Source of the DNA: Roseiflexaceae bacterium
Lineage (GTDB): Bacteria > Chloroflexota > Chloroflexia > Chloroflexales > Roseiflexaceae
NCBI GenBank assembly: GCA_947474225.1
Contig: CANJHS010000006.1
Span: 1 to 64,000 of the forward strand
Direction of reading: 5' to 3'
Length of the DNA: 64,000 nt
Below are positions 51,390 through 60,434 of the stretch, piece after piece (positions within the stretch are counted from its first letter, which is position 1; every line of letters begins with the position of its first letter). The notes beneath the pieces were generated by a model. It did no database searches. It worked only from the letters and a program-made list of their open reading frames with translations, and was not told where the DNA came from. A program made the translations under genes and the position numbers.

Positions 51390-51425
51390 ACAGGCGGTCG
51401 GGGGAAATCCCCGACCGCCTGTTCT
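51390..51425 (+). terminator. Intrinsic terminator of the CUT1 importer operon
   Basis: A 14-bp perfect stem (ACAGGCGGTCGGGG) with loop GAAAT, 11 bases after the stop; the short tail is TCTAT. Confidence 0.85.
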
Positions 51426-51452
51426 ATACCCACACCACAAAAGACCACAACC

Positions 51453-53105
51453 ATGAATCGTACGCAGCTCTACATCCCACTGATTGCCCTCTTCACCAGC
51501 GCTTGCAGCGCCGCTACACCGGCGATCGTTTGGTCGGGCAATACCATTCCCATAACGAGCCACGTCACCCCGTATGCACAATCAATACCGTGCAGCGATA
51601 CCTTCTCTCCACATCCCCTCACACACACCACTCGCGTTCCCGTGCCTGTACACCTCTTTGCCAGTAATGGATCAGGTGTTGCTGCTGGTGATGTCAATGC
51701 CGATGGTCTACCGGACCTGGTATTGGCCAATATCGCCGGTGAGACAACCCTGGCAATCAACACTGGTGCTTTTACCTTCAAAGAATTACCGCTTGACCTG
51801 CCCAATACCCGGGCTGTCCAAATTGTCGATGTCGATGGCGACGGTCATCCCGACATCAGTGCGACACACCAGGGTGCAGGAATCAGCCTCCTCCTCAACA
51901 ACAATACGCCCGAGCAACCATCATTCAGCCGCGCCCAAGTCACCTTTGGGAATGTACGCGCCTACAGTATGCTCTGGCATGATTTCAATGGCGACCAGCG
52001 CCTCGATGTGGTCACCGGCTCGTACGACGCAGAAGCACCGCGCGGCGGCAGCCAATCGCTTTTTGATGGACAAGCAAATGGCGTCTTTCTCTTTACCCAA
52101 AACGCCGACGGCAAATTCACCCCCACACGCCTGTCAGATCACGCCAATGCATTGTCGATTACTGCAATCGACATCGACGGGGATGGCAGCGACGACATTG
52201 TCGTGGGCAATGACTTTGATACGCACGACATGGTCTGGCTCAAACACGGCAAGGACTGGGTCGAGACGCAGCCGTTCGAATCAACCCCCCACAGCACCAT
52301 GAGCTATGATGTGGCCGATATGAATCGCGACGGTGCACCCGACGTGCTCGCTGCCGACATGAATCCATACGATACGGGTGTCGAAACGCTCGCCAAATGG
52401 CTCCCCGTTACCAGTCGCATGACGCAGTACCACCCCGCCGATGACCCGCAATTAATGGAGAATGCAATTCTCCAACGGGGCACAGACAACCGCTGGTACA
52501 ACATCAGTCGTACGGTTGCAGCTACATCAACCGGTTGGAGTTGGTCGACCCGCTTCGGTGATCTCGATAATGATGGCTTCCTCGACATTTATGCGGTCAA
52601 CGGCATGATTGCAACTGAGCTCTTTCCATTCCTCCCCGATGCTGCCCTCGTCGAGCATAATCAAGCATTGCGCTTCGATGGGACGCGCTACCAGCCCGCA
52701 CCACAATGGCACCTCGATGCCACTGAATCGGGCCGGGGGATGGTAATGACCGACCTCAATGGCGATGGCAAACTCGATATTGTCGTCAATAATCTGCAGG
52801 CGCCGAGTATGCTGTATGAAAATGAATTGTGCGCCGGTAATTCGTTAACGGTGACACTGCATCAGTTGGGGCCGAATCCCGAAGCCATCGGCGCACAGCT
52901 CCGCTTGGTGACCAGCACAGCGACACGCTGGGGAGCAATCACCACTACCCGCGGCTATCTCTCGGGGGATGTCGCAGCAGTACACTTCGGTTTGGGTGCA
53001 GGGATTCCCTCTGCACTCGACATCCGCTGGCCCGATGGTACGCTTTCTCACCTAGTAACCCCACCGACATCCGGACATCTACTCATCGAACGAGGTGCAC
53101 CATGA
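51453..53105 (+). CDS. FG-GAP/VCBS-repeat lipoprotein with ASPIC/UnbV C-terminal domain (CRTAC1-like)
   Basis: 550 residues. The signal ends 'LIALFTSAC', giving a possible lipid-anchor Cys at 18. Seven calcium-type loops follow: 'DVNADGLPD', 'DVDGDGHPD', 'DFNGDQRLD', 'DIDGDGSDD', 'DMNRDGAPD', 'DLDNDGFLD' and 'DLNGDGKLD', which should form a beta-propeller. The UnbV domain at about 460-545 shows 'GNSLTVTLHQLGPNPEAIGAQLRL' and 'LDIRWPDGTLSHL'. Exported; function in this family is poorly known (surface binding is likely). It overlaps the next membrane protein by four bases, so the two are coupled. Confidence 0.87.
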   Translation: MNRTQLYIPLIALFTSACSAATPAIVWSGNTIPITSHVTPYAQSIPCSDTFSPHPLTHTTRVPVPVHLFASNGSGVAAGDVNADGLPDLVLANIAGETTLAINTGAFTFKELPLDLPNTRAVQIVDVDGDGHPDISATHQGAGISLLLNNNTPEQPSFSRAQVTFGNVRAYSMLWHDFNGDQRLDVVTGSYDAEAPRGGSQSLFDGQANGVFLFTQNADGKFTPTRLSDHANALSITAIDIDGDGSDDIVVGNDFDTHDMVWLKHGKDWVETQPFESTPHSTMSYDVADMNRDGAPDVLAADMNPYDTGVETLAKWLPVTSRMTQYHPADDPQLMENAILQRGTDNRWYNISRTVAATSTGWSWSTRFGDLDNDGFLDIYAVNGMIATELFPFLPDAALVEHNQALRFDGTRYQPAPQWHLDATESGRGMVMTDLNGDGKLDIVVNNLQAPSMLYENELCAGNSLTVTLHQLGPNPEAIGAQLRLVTSTATRWGAITTTRGYLSGDVAAVHFGLGAGIPSALDIRWPDGTLSHLVTPPTSGHLLIERGAP

Positions 53106-53872
53106 CAACGCACAGCATGCCTCTGAGCGCATCTCCTCAGCCAGCATCGGTGCTTGGATATATGATTCCACTGCAACGACGCGTAGCAATCGCCATTGGC
53201 GGAGTGGCCCTTGCGATGGGAATTCTGGGGCTTTCTATTGGTCAACCGATGTGGCGGGCGGCCCTCCCGGGGACATTTTTGTTCAGCGGTGCGGTCATCA
53301 TCCGTTGGTACTACGACCGCAGTCAATATGGCCAACTCATCGCCCTAATGGTCGCATTGTTGACCTTCCAGGGTGGGCACGGAGTCGAACATCTGACGCA
53401 GTGGGTACAATATCATCTGTTGGGATATACGGCACGTGCATCGAGCGGACTGATTTCGGCAGCGAATTCCGAGTGGGTACATTTTCTCTGGAACTGGGGC
53501 GTGCTCTTGGTTATGCTGCGCATCTACTGGTTAGGTCTACGCAATCCGTGGGCCTATCTGATGCTGTTTTGGACCATCGCACACACCAGTGAGCACACCT
53601 ACCTGTTTGTCCGTCATCTCGAAGTCCTGCAAATGCTGCGTGCATACGGCGAACCAACCATCACCGCCCAAGGCTTGCCAGGTATCTTTGGGAACGACGG
53701 CTGGCTGGCCCGCAGTCCTGCGACCGCAGGTACGTGGGTCTGCACCTTCCCCGGGTTGACCACGGCAACCCGTCTTGATGTCCACTTTTGGTGGAATGTC
53801 GGCGAGACCATCCTCCTGATGATCGCCGCATACACACACATACATCGCTCCCCGCAGCGCACCGCGCGCTGA
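53102..53872 (+). CDS. His-rich polytopic membrane protein coupled to the CRTAC1-like gene
   Basis: 256 residues with about six membrane segments. His residues lie in or beside helices: 'FQGGHGVEHLTQWVQYH', 'SEWVHFLWNW', 'TIAHTSEHTYLFVRHLE' and 'RLDVHFWWNVGE'. Regularly spaced His in helices suggests metal or haem binding, but no known motif fits. Between the last two helices is an external loop with one Cys ('GTWVCTFPGL'). Its ATG overlaps the stop of the preceding exported propeller protein, so they probably work together. I do not recognise the family. Confidence 0.7.
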   Translation: MTTHSMPLSASPQPASVLGYMIPLQRRVAIAIGGVALAMGILGLSIGQPMWRAALPGTFLFSGAVIIRWYYDRSQYGQLIALMVALLTFQGGHGVEHLTQWVQYHLLGYTARASSGLISAANSEWVHFLWNWGVLLVMLRIYWLGLRNPWAYLMLFWTIAHTSEHTYLFVRHLEVLQMLRAYGEPTITAQGLPGIFGNDGWLARSPATAGTWVCTFPGLTTATRLDVHFWWNVGETILLMIAAYTHIHRSPQRTAR

Positions 53873-53904
53873 GGTCACGTTCTCACAGAAAGGAACACCG
53901 CCCC

Positions 53905-55203
53905 ATGGCAATCATCACACTTCTCGGTGCAGGCAGCACTGTCTTCGCAAAAAACTTGCTGGGAGACATCCTCTCGTTCCCCGAACTCGCCAACAGCGAG
54001 ATTCGCCTCTTCGACATTGATCCCGAACGCCTCAAGACCTCCGAAGTCGTGGCAAACAAGGTCGCCCAAGCCCTTGGTGCCAAGCCCAAAATCGTCACCA
54101 CCACAGACCGCAAAAAAGCCTTGGAAAACGCCGATTACTCTATCGCCATGTTCCAAGTGGGTGGCTACAAACCATCGACCCTCATCGACTTCGACATACC
54201 AAAGAAGTACGGTTTGCGCCAGACCATCGCCGACACCCTCGGCATTGGCGGCATTATGCGCGGCCTGCGCACCATCCCGGTCATGCTCGACATGTGCCGT
54301 GATATGGAAGAAGTCGCCGGCGACATCACCTTCCTCAATTACGTCAATCCGATGGCAATGAACTGCTGGGCCATGTCCCGTGCCACCACCATCAAAACCG
54401 TCGGCCTGTGTCACTCCGTCCAAGGCACCGCAGAACAACTCGCCGATGACATCGGTGTCAACATCAACGACATCAATTACATCGCAGCCGGCATCAACCA
54501 CATGGCCTTTTACCTCAAGTTCGAAAAAGACGGCAAAGACCTCTACCCCGCCATCCAGAAGGTCCTCAACGAGAAGCGTGCCCCCGATTGGAATCTCGTA
54601 CGCTACGAAATTTTCAAGCGCTTTGGCTTCTTTGTCACCGAATCGTCCGAACACTTCGCGGAATACACACCGTGGTTCATCAAACGCGACCGACCAGAAC
54701 TCATCGAGGAGTTCAACATTCCCATCGACGAGTACATTCGCCGCTGCGAAAACCAAATCGCCGGCTGGCATCAGCTCCGTGAAGACCTCATCACCAATGA
54801 CCTGCCCCTCGAAGTCAACCGCAGTCACGAATACGGTTCACTCATCATCCATAGCATGGAAACAGGCCAGCCACGGGTTGTCTATGGCAATGTTCCCAAC
54901 CGAGGTTTGATCAATAACCTGCCCGAAGGATGCTGCGTCGAAGTACCTGTTTTGGTCGACAAAAGCGGATTGCAGCCTACCAAAATCGGCAACTTACCAC
55001 CACACCTGGCTGCCATGATGCAGACCAACATCAACGTGCAGGCAATGACCGTCGAGGCTGCCCTCACCGGCAAACGTGAACACGTCTACCACGCAGCCGC
55101 CTTCGACCCACACACCGCTGCTGAATTGTCACTCGACCAGATCTGGAATCTGTGCGATGACCTGCTCGCAGCCCACGGCACTATGATTCCTACACTCAAG
55201 TAG
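53905..55203 (+). CDS. Glycoside hydrolase family 4 (alpha-galactosidase/alpha-glucosidase/alpha-galacturonidase type)
   Basis: 432 residues. The NAD site is 'ITLLGAGSTVFAKNLLGDIL'. GH4 motifs: 'YSIAMFQVGGYKP', 'FLNYVNPMAMNCWAM', the catalytic Cys in 'VGLCHSVQGT' and His in 'IAAGINHMAFYL'. GH4 enzymes use NAD+ and Mn2+ to cleave by oxidation, elimination and reduction. The 'LCHSVQG' form is that of alpha-galactosidase MelA and alpha-galacturonidases; the latter would fit the uronate genes in this window. AAAGGAAC precedes the ATG at 53905. Its last 70 codons are duplicated at 56346-56555. Confidence 0.92.
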   Translation: MAIITLLGAGSTVFAKNLLGDILSFPELANSEIRLFDIDPERLKTSEVVANKVAQALGAKPKIVTTTDRKKALENADYSIAMFQVGGYKPSTLIDFDIPKKYGLRQTIADTLGIGGIMRGLRTIPVMLDMCRDMEEVAGDITFLNYVNPMAMNCWAMSRATTIKTVGLCHSVQGTAEQLADDIGVNINDINYIAAGINHMAFYLKFEKDGKDLYPAIQKVLNEKRAPDWNLVRYEIFKRFGFFVTESSEHFAEYTPWFIKRDRPELIEEFNIPIDEYIRRCENQIAGWHQLREDLITNDLPLEVNRSHEYGSLIIHSMETGQPRVVYGNVPNRGLINNLPEGCCVEVPVLVDKSGLQPTKIGNLPPHLAAMMQTNINVQAMTVEAALTGKREHVYHAAAFDPHTAAELSLDQIWNLCDDLLAAHGTMIPTLK

Positions 55204-55214
55204 GCAATCAGAGC

Positions 55215-55252
55215 AAAACGGGAGGGACGTATCGAATACGCCCTCCCGTTTT
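55215..55252 (+). terminator. Intrinsic terminator of the GH4 gene
   Basis: The stem AAAACGGGAGGG.CGTAT pairs with ATACGCCCTCCCGTTTT (one bulged A), 11 bases after the stop. The tail T run is part of the 3' arm. Confidence 0.85.
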
Positions 55253-55320
55253 CGTATGTAGATCGTATGATTTGTCTCGTCCACAACGACACCGCAATTG
55301 ACCAATGTCTGACAAAAACG

Positions 55321-56026
55321 CTATCGCGTCCCCAATCCACCCGAAATAATCGACACAATCACACGGCTACCATCAGCCGGGTCGAGCTTCCAAAAAACAT
55401 AATACCCAAGGCCAGTGCTGGTTTCATAGGCAAAGATGGGATCATCTATAGCCAGCCCCAACGATTTCGTCCCAATAGTTCTGAGGCTATCGCTGACCGT
55501 GCCAGTGTATACACTAATCTGCGAATACACGTTATCAGCAGCACAGATGGGGCCCAAAACATCAACACCCGTGCCGACTGCGGCTAGACTTGCTTGATCG
55601 CCGTTGTAGAGATCACCATGAAACTGCAAAAATTTACACATTGTCGGCAAATCACTCAGCCCACTGGTAATGGTGGAATCATAATAGCCTTCACGCGTTG
55701 CTTCGGCGGAGTACTCCATCATGACCGTATTTGGTAGCACGTCCATGCCAGGGTATTTGGACTGAATATCAGTAATGCTTTCGCATCCACGGATCAACGG
55801 AGTCCCGCTTGCATCCACTGCAGATTCATCCGGACAGGTAAACGGCGTCTGTACAGGGACTTCAAGCACTGCAGCGGCAGTCTGAGGAGCATTCTCGGCA
55901 ACGTCGGTCGCCACAGGCTCTTGTGGAGGTACCGCAGGTTCAGACACCGTGCTCACACTCGCTACACGCAACAACAAAAAAAACGGCGAACAATACCCCG
56001 ACGATATTCGTCATGACTCGACGCAT
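55321..56026 (-). pseudogene. Exported lipoprotein with a frameshift at a T8 tract
   Basis: The N-terminus from 56026 reads 'MRRVMTNIVGVLFAVFFVVAC', a good lipoprotein signal, but stops seven codons later. A second frame, open from 55977, carries the body: a Pro/Ala/Val-rich linker ('EPAVPPQEPVATDVAE'), a domain with four Cys ('FTCPDESAVDASG', 'RGCESITDIQ', 'MCKFLQFHGD', 'GPICAADN') and the C-terminal 'IVSIISGGLGTR'. The two frames overlap at a run of eight T (55977-55984 on the plus strand as A). A one-base slip there or just after the Cys codon would restore a full lipoprotein of about 230 residues. It is a pseudogene, a phase-variable gene or a sequencing error. I recognise no family. Confidence 0.6.
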
Positions 56027-56345
56027 GTGACACACTCTTTCGTAGTGAACTAAAGAACTGTTGATTGCACGTTGGCACGCAGTACGAACGTATCCCTTCG
56101 CAAGACTCCTGTGGTTGTTGGAAAGAACATGCATCATCCAATACTGCCCGATCAAACGAGCGTGTGTCAGTGTATGCTTGATGATTTCTCCGTTACCTCA
56201 TGCCAAAGCGATTATTATTTACATTCCGTTTGCAATATTCACAATTATACCAGGAGAAATTATGAATGGTATACGCTCGACAACACGAAGAATCAATCAG
56301 CAGTGTCCAACATGCAATTATTGCCTACTATACTGCATCCTTCAT
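56027..56345. other. Gap, no gene seen
   Basis: A+T-rich sequence of about 320 bases between the frameshifted lipoprotein and the GH4 fragment. Open frames here are short and uncoded in style. I see no hairpin or repeat. Confidence 0.5.
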
Positions 56346-56555
56346 CTGCCCCCACACCTGGCCGCTGTAATGCGGACCACCATCACCGTCAAATCGATGA
56401 ACGTCGAAGCAGCCCTGACCGGCAAACGCGAACACGTCTACCAGGCTGCCGCATTCGACCCCCACACCGCTGTTGAATCGTCACTCGACCAGATCTGGAA
56501 TCTGTGTGATGACCTGCTCGCAGCCCATGGAAATATGATTCCTACACTCAAGTAG
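56346..56555 (+). pseudogene. Duplicated 3' end of the GH4 gene
   Basis: The last 69 codons and stop of GH4 are repeated here, with 58 of 69 residues the same by hand count ('EAALTGKREHVYQAAAFDPHTA', 'SLDQIWNLCDDLLAAHG'). Sequence before 56346 does not match GH4. The two copies flank the frameshifted lipoprotein. Confidence 0.88.
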
Positions 56556-56586
56556 GCATTTTGATTCCTACCACCACTCCATGTAG

Positions 56587-56632
56587 AACGACCCAGGCAC
56601 AACGTGATGCGCCTGGTTCGTTTTTTGTTCGT
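56587..56632 (+). terminator. Terminator after the GH4 fragment
   Basis: A stem of ACGACCCAGGC against GCGCCTGGTTCGT (imperfect) with a 10-base loop is followed by TTTTTTG. Confidence 0.7.
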
Positions 56633-56714
56633 GATTCCACGATTCTTTGTACAATGGATATCCAATCGACCAAAACGGGTACGCACACAACGTATGCCAT
56701 GACAGAGGAGTCAC

Positions 56715-57542
56715 ATGAACGCATGGTTTTTTGTGTGTGCAATCGGTGCATCATTCGGCTTTGGCGTCGGTGATTTCTTTGGTGGGCGGGCCAGTTCCAA
56801 AATTCCCGTTGTCCACGTCCTCGTCATCAGCGAACTCTTCGGCGCGCTGATGTTTTGGTTACTCGCACAGTACACACAAGAAGCAGATTTACCAACCAAT
56901 TTGGTAGGATTGGCGGTGCTTACCGGTGTCACTGGTGCCGTCGGACTGGCAGCACTCTACAACGGCATCGCCCGCGGCCATACTGCAGTGACTGCACCCG
57001 TTGCTGCTGCATTGTCTGCCATCATTCCGGTCTGTTACGGCATTACCACCACCGGGTTCCCATCCACGATGGCAATCATCGGCATGACGGTTGGCATTGT
57101 TGCCATTGTGCTCAACTCACTGTCTGGCAAAACAACCGGCTATCAAGGGCTCTGGCAAGGGTTGGCAGCAGGTGTGACCTTCGGGATATTTTTGATTCTG
57201 CTGAAGTTCCTGGGCGGCAACGGCGTGTTTGCACCCTTGGCGGTGATGCGCGCAGGTGCGCTGGTGGTCACCATTCCATGGTTGCTGATACGGCGCGGTG
57301 GCATTCCCAGTGCGGCAGGTGTCGGTCTCGCGATGGCCGCAGGTGCATTTGATTTGAGTGCGAATGCGGCATATATGATTTCTACCCAACTGGGTCGGCT
57401 CGATATCGCTAGTGTGCTTGCGTCGCTCTATCCAGCGGTAACGGTATTGTTGGCGTTTTTCGTCAACCGCGAACCGATTAATACCCTGCAACGTGTCGGC
57501 CTCGTGACTACCCTCATTGCAACCGCACTGATAGCACTCTAA
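56715..57542 (+). CDS. EamA/DMT-family transporter
   Basis: 275 residues with about ten membrane helices in two EamA halves. The first half ends near 'VGIVAIVLNSL', the second near 'RVGLVTTLIATALIAL'. 'LAALYNGIARGHTAVTAPVAAALSAIIPV' and 'SLYPAVTVLLAFFVNREPINTLQRVGL' are the conserved ends of each half. Such proteins export amino acids, nucleosides or other metabolites; the substrate is unknown. GAGGAG lies before the ATG. It is a single gene followed by a hairpin. Confidence 0.88.
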   Translation: MNAWFFVCAIGASFGFGVGDFFGGRASSKIPVVHVLVISELFGALMFWLLAQYTQEADLPTNLVGLAVLTGVTGAVGLAALYNGIARGHTAVTAPVAAALSAIIPVCYGITTTGFPSTMAIIGMTVGIVAIVLNSLSGKTTGYQGLWQGLAAGVTFGIFLILLKFLGGNGVFAPLAVMRAGALVVTIPWLLIRRGGIPSAAGVGLAMAAGAFDLSANAAYMISTQLGRLDIASVLASLYPAVTVLLAFFVNREPINTLQRVGLVTTLIATALIAL

Positions 57543-57583
57543 AGATCTTTCAGAAGTTACAAACCACTCACCAAAAAAAGCAA

Positions 57584-57604
57584 GCGGGGCTACGCCCCGC
57601 TCTA
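57584..57604 (+). terminator. Hairpin after the EamA gene
   Basis: The stem AGCGGGGC with its complement encloses TAC, followed by CTATTAGGTCTTT. The arm sequence is the GCGGGGC core of the palindromes at 1644 and 19207. Confidence 0.6.
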
Positions 57605-57652
57605 TTAGGTCTTTGATGTTCAGAAGGCGGACGACATTTCCTCTCGCCTCCG

Positions 57653-57700
57653 ATAACTAATAACTAATAACTGATCACTAATACCTACCTACTCATTATC
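57653..57700. repeat. Degenerate 7-bp tandem repeat (ATAACTA) over a stop codon
   Basis: Units ATAACTA, ATAACTA, ATAACTG, ATCACTA, ATACCTA and CCTACTC. The minus-strand stop of the VWA gene (57687-57685) is inside, and its final codons lie in the last units. The end CTACTCATTATC is the same as in the array at 18005-18071. Confidence 0.82.
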
Positions 57701-59835
57701 TTCATTCCGCCGAGTAATGCAGCGGGAATCGCAGCTACCGCGTTGCCTGGTAATCCGGGCCACTTGGCACCGAGGACGCAGATGACCAATGCCAGCACAA
57801 TCTGCTGCTCAGGATAGCCGGTGATTGCCCGACACGCGTCGATGATGTCAACCTCCAAGCCCACTGCATGCAACTGCGCAAACGACCACAATGCCACGTC
57901 AGGGTGCTGCTTCAGGAGCTCTTGGAGCTGGGCAGCCAATCGATGCGGAGGTACCTGCGACGGTGCTGAGCGACGCGACGCCGCTGCACCCGTGGATTCC
58001 AACATGGGCGCATAGTCTGGAGACGACATGATCATCGATAGATCCTCTACTTCCATCTCTGCTGCACGAGAATACACCCGCTGCCGTGCGTTGCGCGGCA
58101 TTGCCCGTGGCATGGACTGCGGCATCGACGCGTACAGGATGTACTCTTCTCTGCCGCCATGCCAGTCCTCGGCCATCTGCTGCTGGACTTTGACTGTGAT
58201 TGGATTGCCAATGACTTTTGCATCTGCTTCGTGCACTGCAATTGCCACCAGTGCGGTCTCTTCGGTCACCAATTGATGCGTCACCGCCCAGTCGATACGA
58301 AACTGACCCGCCAAATTGGTGAGATGCGTCGCTGCCACCGTCCGGCTGAAGTCGGCAATTAGTGATTCAGGCACCACTACCGTCGCCAATGGATAGGGGG
58401 CGCCATCTACCACCAACGTCTGCTCGGTCGCTCTGTCCATCGCGCCAGTCAACAGCTGATGCATGCCACGATATTGCGGCACGGTCCCACTCTGCCATGC
58501 ACGGACTGCTCCGCCGCAGTGCAATTCGGACTGTGCGACCGGAATTGCACGAATACGCAGTGCCACGCGCATTATGGCCGCATCAATTTGCTCATTGGGA
58601 GTAACTGACTCGCAGAAACCACCCGTCGCGGTTGCCAGTTTGCGTAAGTCACTGTCTGCCGGCGTATGCCCAATGACCAGCGGATAGACCGCGTGGCCGA
58701 GCTTACTCAGTTTGGTCGCAACCGCTGCAATGCCATAGGCCTCTCCGTCGGTCAACAAAATAACCACACATGGTTTGTCATTCGTCGGCATCTCGAGGAC
58801 ATATGTCAGGGCTGATACCGTCTCGGTCCCGCCCAAATCTGCATCGATGCTCTTGACCCAGTCGTGCATCTGCCGGCGCACTGTCGGTCCCACCGTCATC
58901 AATCCGGGTGTTACATCGACCACCTCTGATCCAAAGCGGGTCACGGCGATCGAGTCGCCATCACGCAACAGTGACAGCAACCGCGTCACTGCACTGCGGG
59001 CTTGCACGATCGAGGTACCACCCATCGAACCCGAGCAATCGACGAGCAATTTGACATGCATTGGCTCATCGACGTTGCCCGTCAACGCGGGGATCTGCAC
59101 AAAGCTTGCATACCACTGCTGTCCCGCATGCAATCCCTGCACACTGGCACGATAGTCTGTATATCCGTTCACCAACATGACCACGTCACGGTCCATCGTC
59201 GCACCTTCGATGCGCACGAAGGTACTCCCCTCGCGCTCTTCTAGCTGTGCGATATGGCTCGGCACCGACACGTGTCCTACAGCCACCCCATGGAGCTGGG
59301 CACTGTAGCTGAACGGATAGACCGCAGCCAAGCCCGTCTCGGGCGCATCTTCACGGCTCAATCCCGATGCAGCAGCATTGCCATATCGTGGCGCAATCGT
59401 CGTCGGAACTGCAATCCGCAATGTGCCATCATTCGGCACCAACAATTCACTGCTCTGGACCGTCACCACGACGGATTCGCCGCCACCGAGATTACCGATG
59501 TTTGCGGTGTACATCCCACCGCTGTGGGTCACCAACAGTGCCGTGTCACCGTCCTCGACAGCCTTTTGCTTCTTGGCACGGGCATCAGGCAATGGGTGTA
59601 CCTGCCCTGCGAACCGCTTCCCACGAACTACAAACGATATCCCCAACAATGTCGACGCTGCCGGCATGGGGAACGTATAACGTACCTCCAACACATCATC
59701 CGTTGGATTCTGATACGTCTGCGTCGTCTCCATCGAGACATACATTCCCACAACATCAACGGTTACGGCAACGGACTGCAACACTACCAACGCACCGTTC
59801 TTCACTTCCATCCGGGCATGTTCGAGTTCTCGCAT
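57685..59835 (-). CDS. VIT and VWA domain protein
   Basis: 716 residues with no signal peptide. A vault inter-alpha-trypsin (VIT) domain spans about 10-135 ('VDVVGMYVSMETTQTYQNPTDDVLEVRYTFPMP'). A VWA domain starts near 260 with an intact metal-adhesion site 'LLVDCSGSMGG' (Asp266) and 'ILLTDGEAYG'. A C-terminal region of about 300 residues ends in a segment with 'VALWSFAQLHAVGLEVD'. Bacterial VIT-VWA proteins are common but their role is unclear; the domain pair suggests protein-protein scaffolding. AGAGGAAC before the ATG at 59835 sets the start. The stop lies in a 7-bp repeat array. Confidence 0.87.
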   Translation of the reverse strand: MRELEHARMEVKNGALVVLQSVAVTVDVVGMYVSMETTQTYQNPTDDVLEVRYTFPMPAASTLLGISFVVRGKRFAGQVHPLPDARAKKQKAVEDGDTALLVTHSGGMYTANIGNLGGGESVVVTVQSSELLVPNDGTLRIAVPTTIAPRYGNAAASGLSREDAPETGLAAVYPFSYSAQLHGVAVGHVSVPSHIAQLEEREGSTFVRIEGATMDRDVVMLVNGYTDYRASVQGLHAGQQWYASFVQIPALTGNVDEPMHVKLLVDCSGSMGGTSIVQARSAVTRLLSLLRDGDSIAVTRFGSEVVDVTPGLMTVGPTVRRQMHDWVKSIDADLGGTETVSALTYVLEMPTNDKPCVVILLTDGEAYGIAAVATKLSKLGHAVYPLVIGHTPADSDLRKLATATGGFCESVTPNEQIDAAIMRVALRIRAIPVAQSELHCGGAVRAWQSGTVPQYRGMHQLLTGAMDRATEQTLVVDGAPYPLATVVVPESLIADFSRTVAATHLTNLAGQFRIDWAVTHQLVTEETALVAIAVHEADAKVIGNPITVKVQQQMAEDWHGGREEYILYASMPQSMPRAMPRNARQRVYSRAAEMEVEDLSMIMSSPDYAPMLESTGAAASRRSAPSQVPPHRLAAQLQELLKQHPDVALWSFAQLHAVGLEVDIIDACRAITGYPEQQIVLALVICVLGAKWPGLPGNAVAAIPAALLGGMKIMSR

Positions 59836-60434
59836 CGTGTTCCTCTTTTCCTCTGATGGTGTATTCATACCACTATTACGTGTTTGTGTCAATACACGTA
59901 TTTGTCTGGCCGCGTCGGAACTTGTGCACAAGTCAATGACAAACCGTGGAACACGCACTGATATGCGATATCACTCTCGTAGGGAAGCCAAATCCAAGAC
60001 GTTGTTCGGGATATTTTTAGTAAGACGTTGAAAAAACACGTTTCTGTTTCTTTTAAATGACACCACTCTTCAACGGCAACGCTTTGTATTGCATGATGCT
60101 CGCACCGCTGCTGAGCCGCACCAGATCATAGCCCATGGACCGAGGTGCATGGGAATGGAGGATTTCACGCAAGTGTGCAATAGTGCAATATTCCACAGTG
60201 ATTTTCAATTGTTGTCACATCTTGAGAAAGCCGGCCCCTCCAGGCCCGGACCGATCCGACACCTCCTGCACGCATACGCAACAGCTGCAGTGACCACGCG
60301 TCGTCAGGAAGCCACGAGCACGCCGGCGCATGCCACCTACCGCATATGCCCCAACTCCCCCCTCTGCGCCCCCTCTGCTTAGCGAGTCCCGCACGGAGTA
60401 CCGTGCGGGACTCGCTCTCATACCCGTTGCATAT
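59836..60434. other. Intergenic region with a strong hairpin
   Basis: 600 bases without a convincing gene. At 60381-60416 a 16-bp perfect stem (AGCGAGTCCCGCACGG) with loop AGTA lies 19 bases beyond the terC stop. It has no T run on either side. The rest shows short frames only. Confidence 0.6.
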
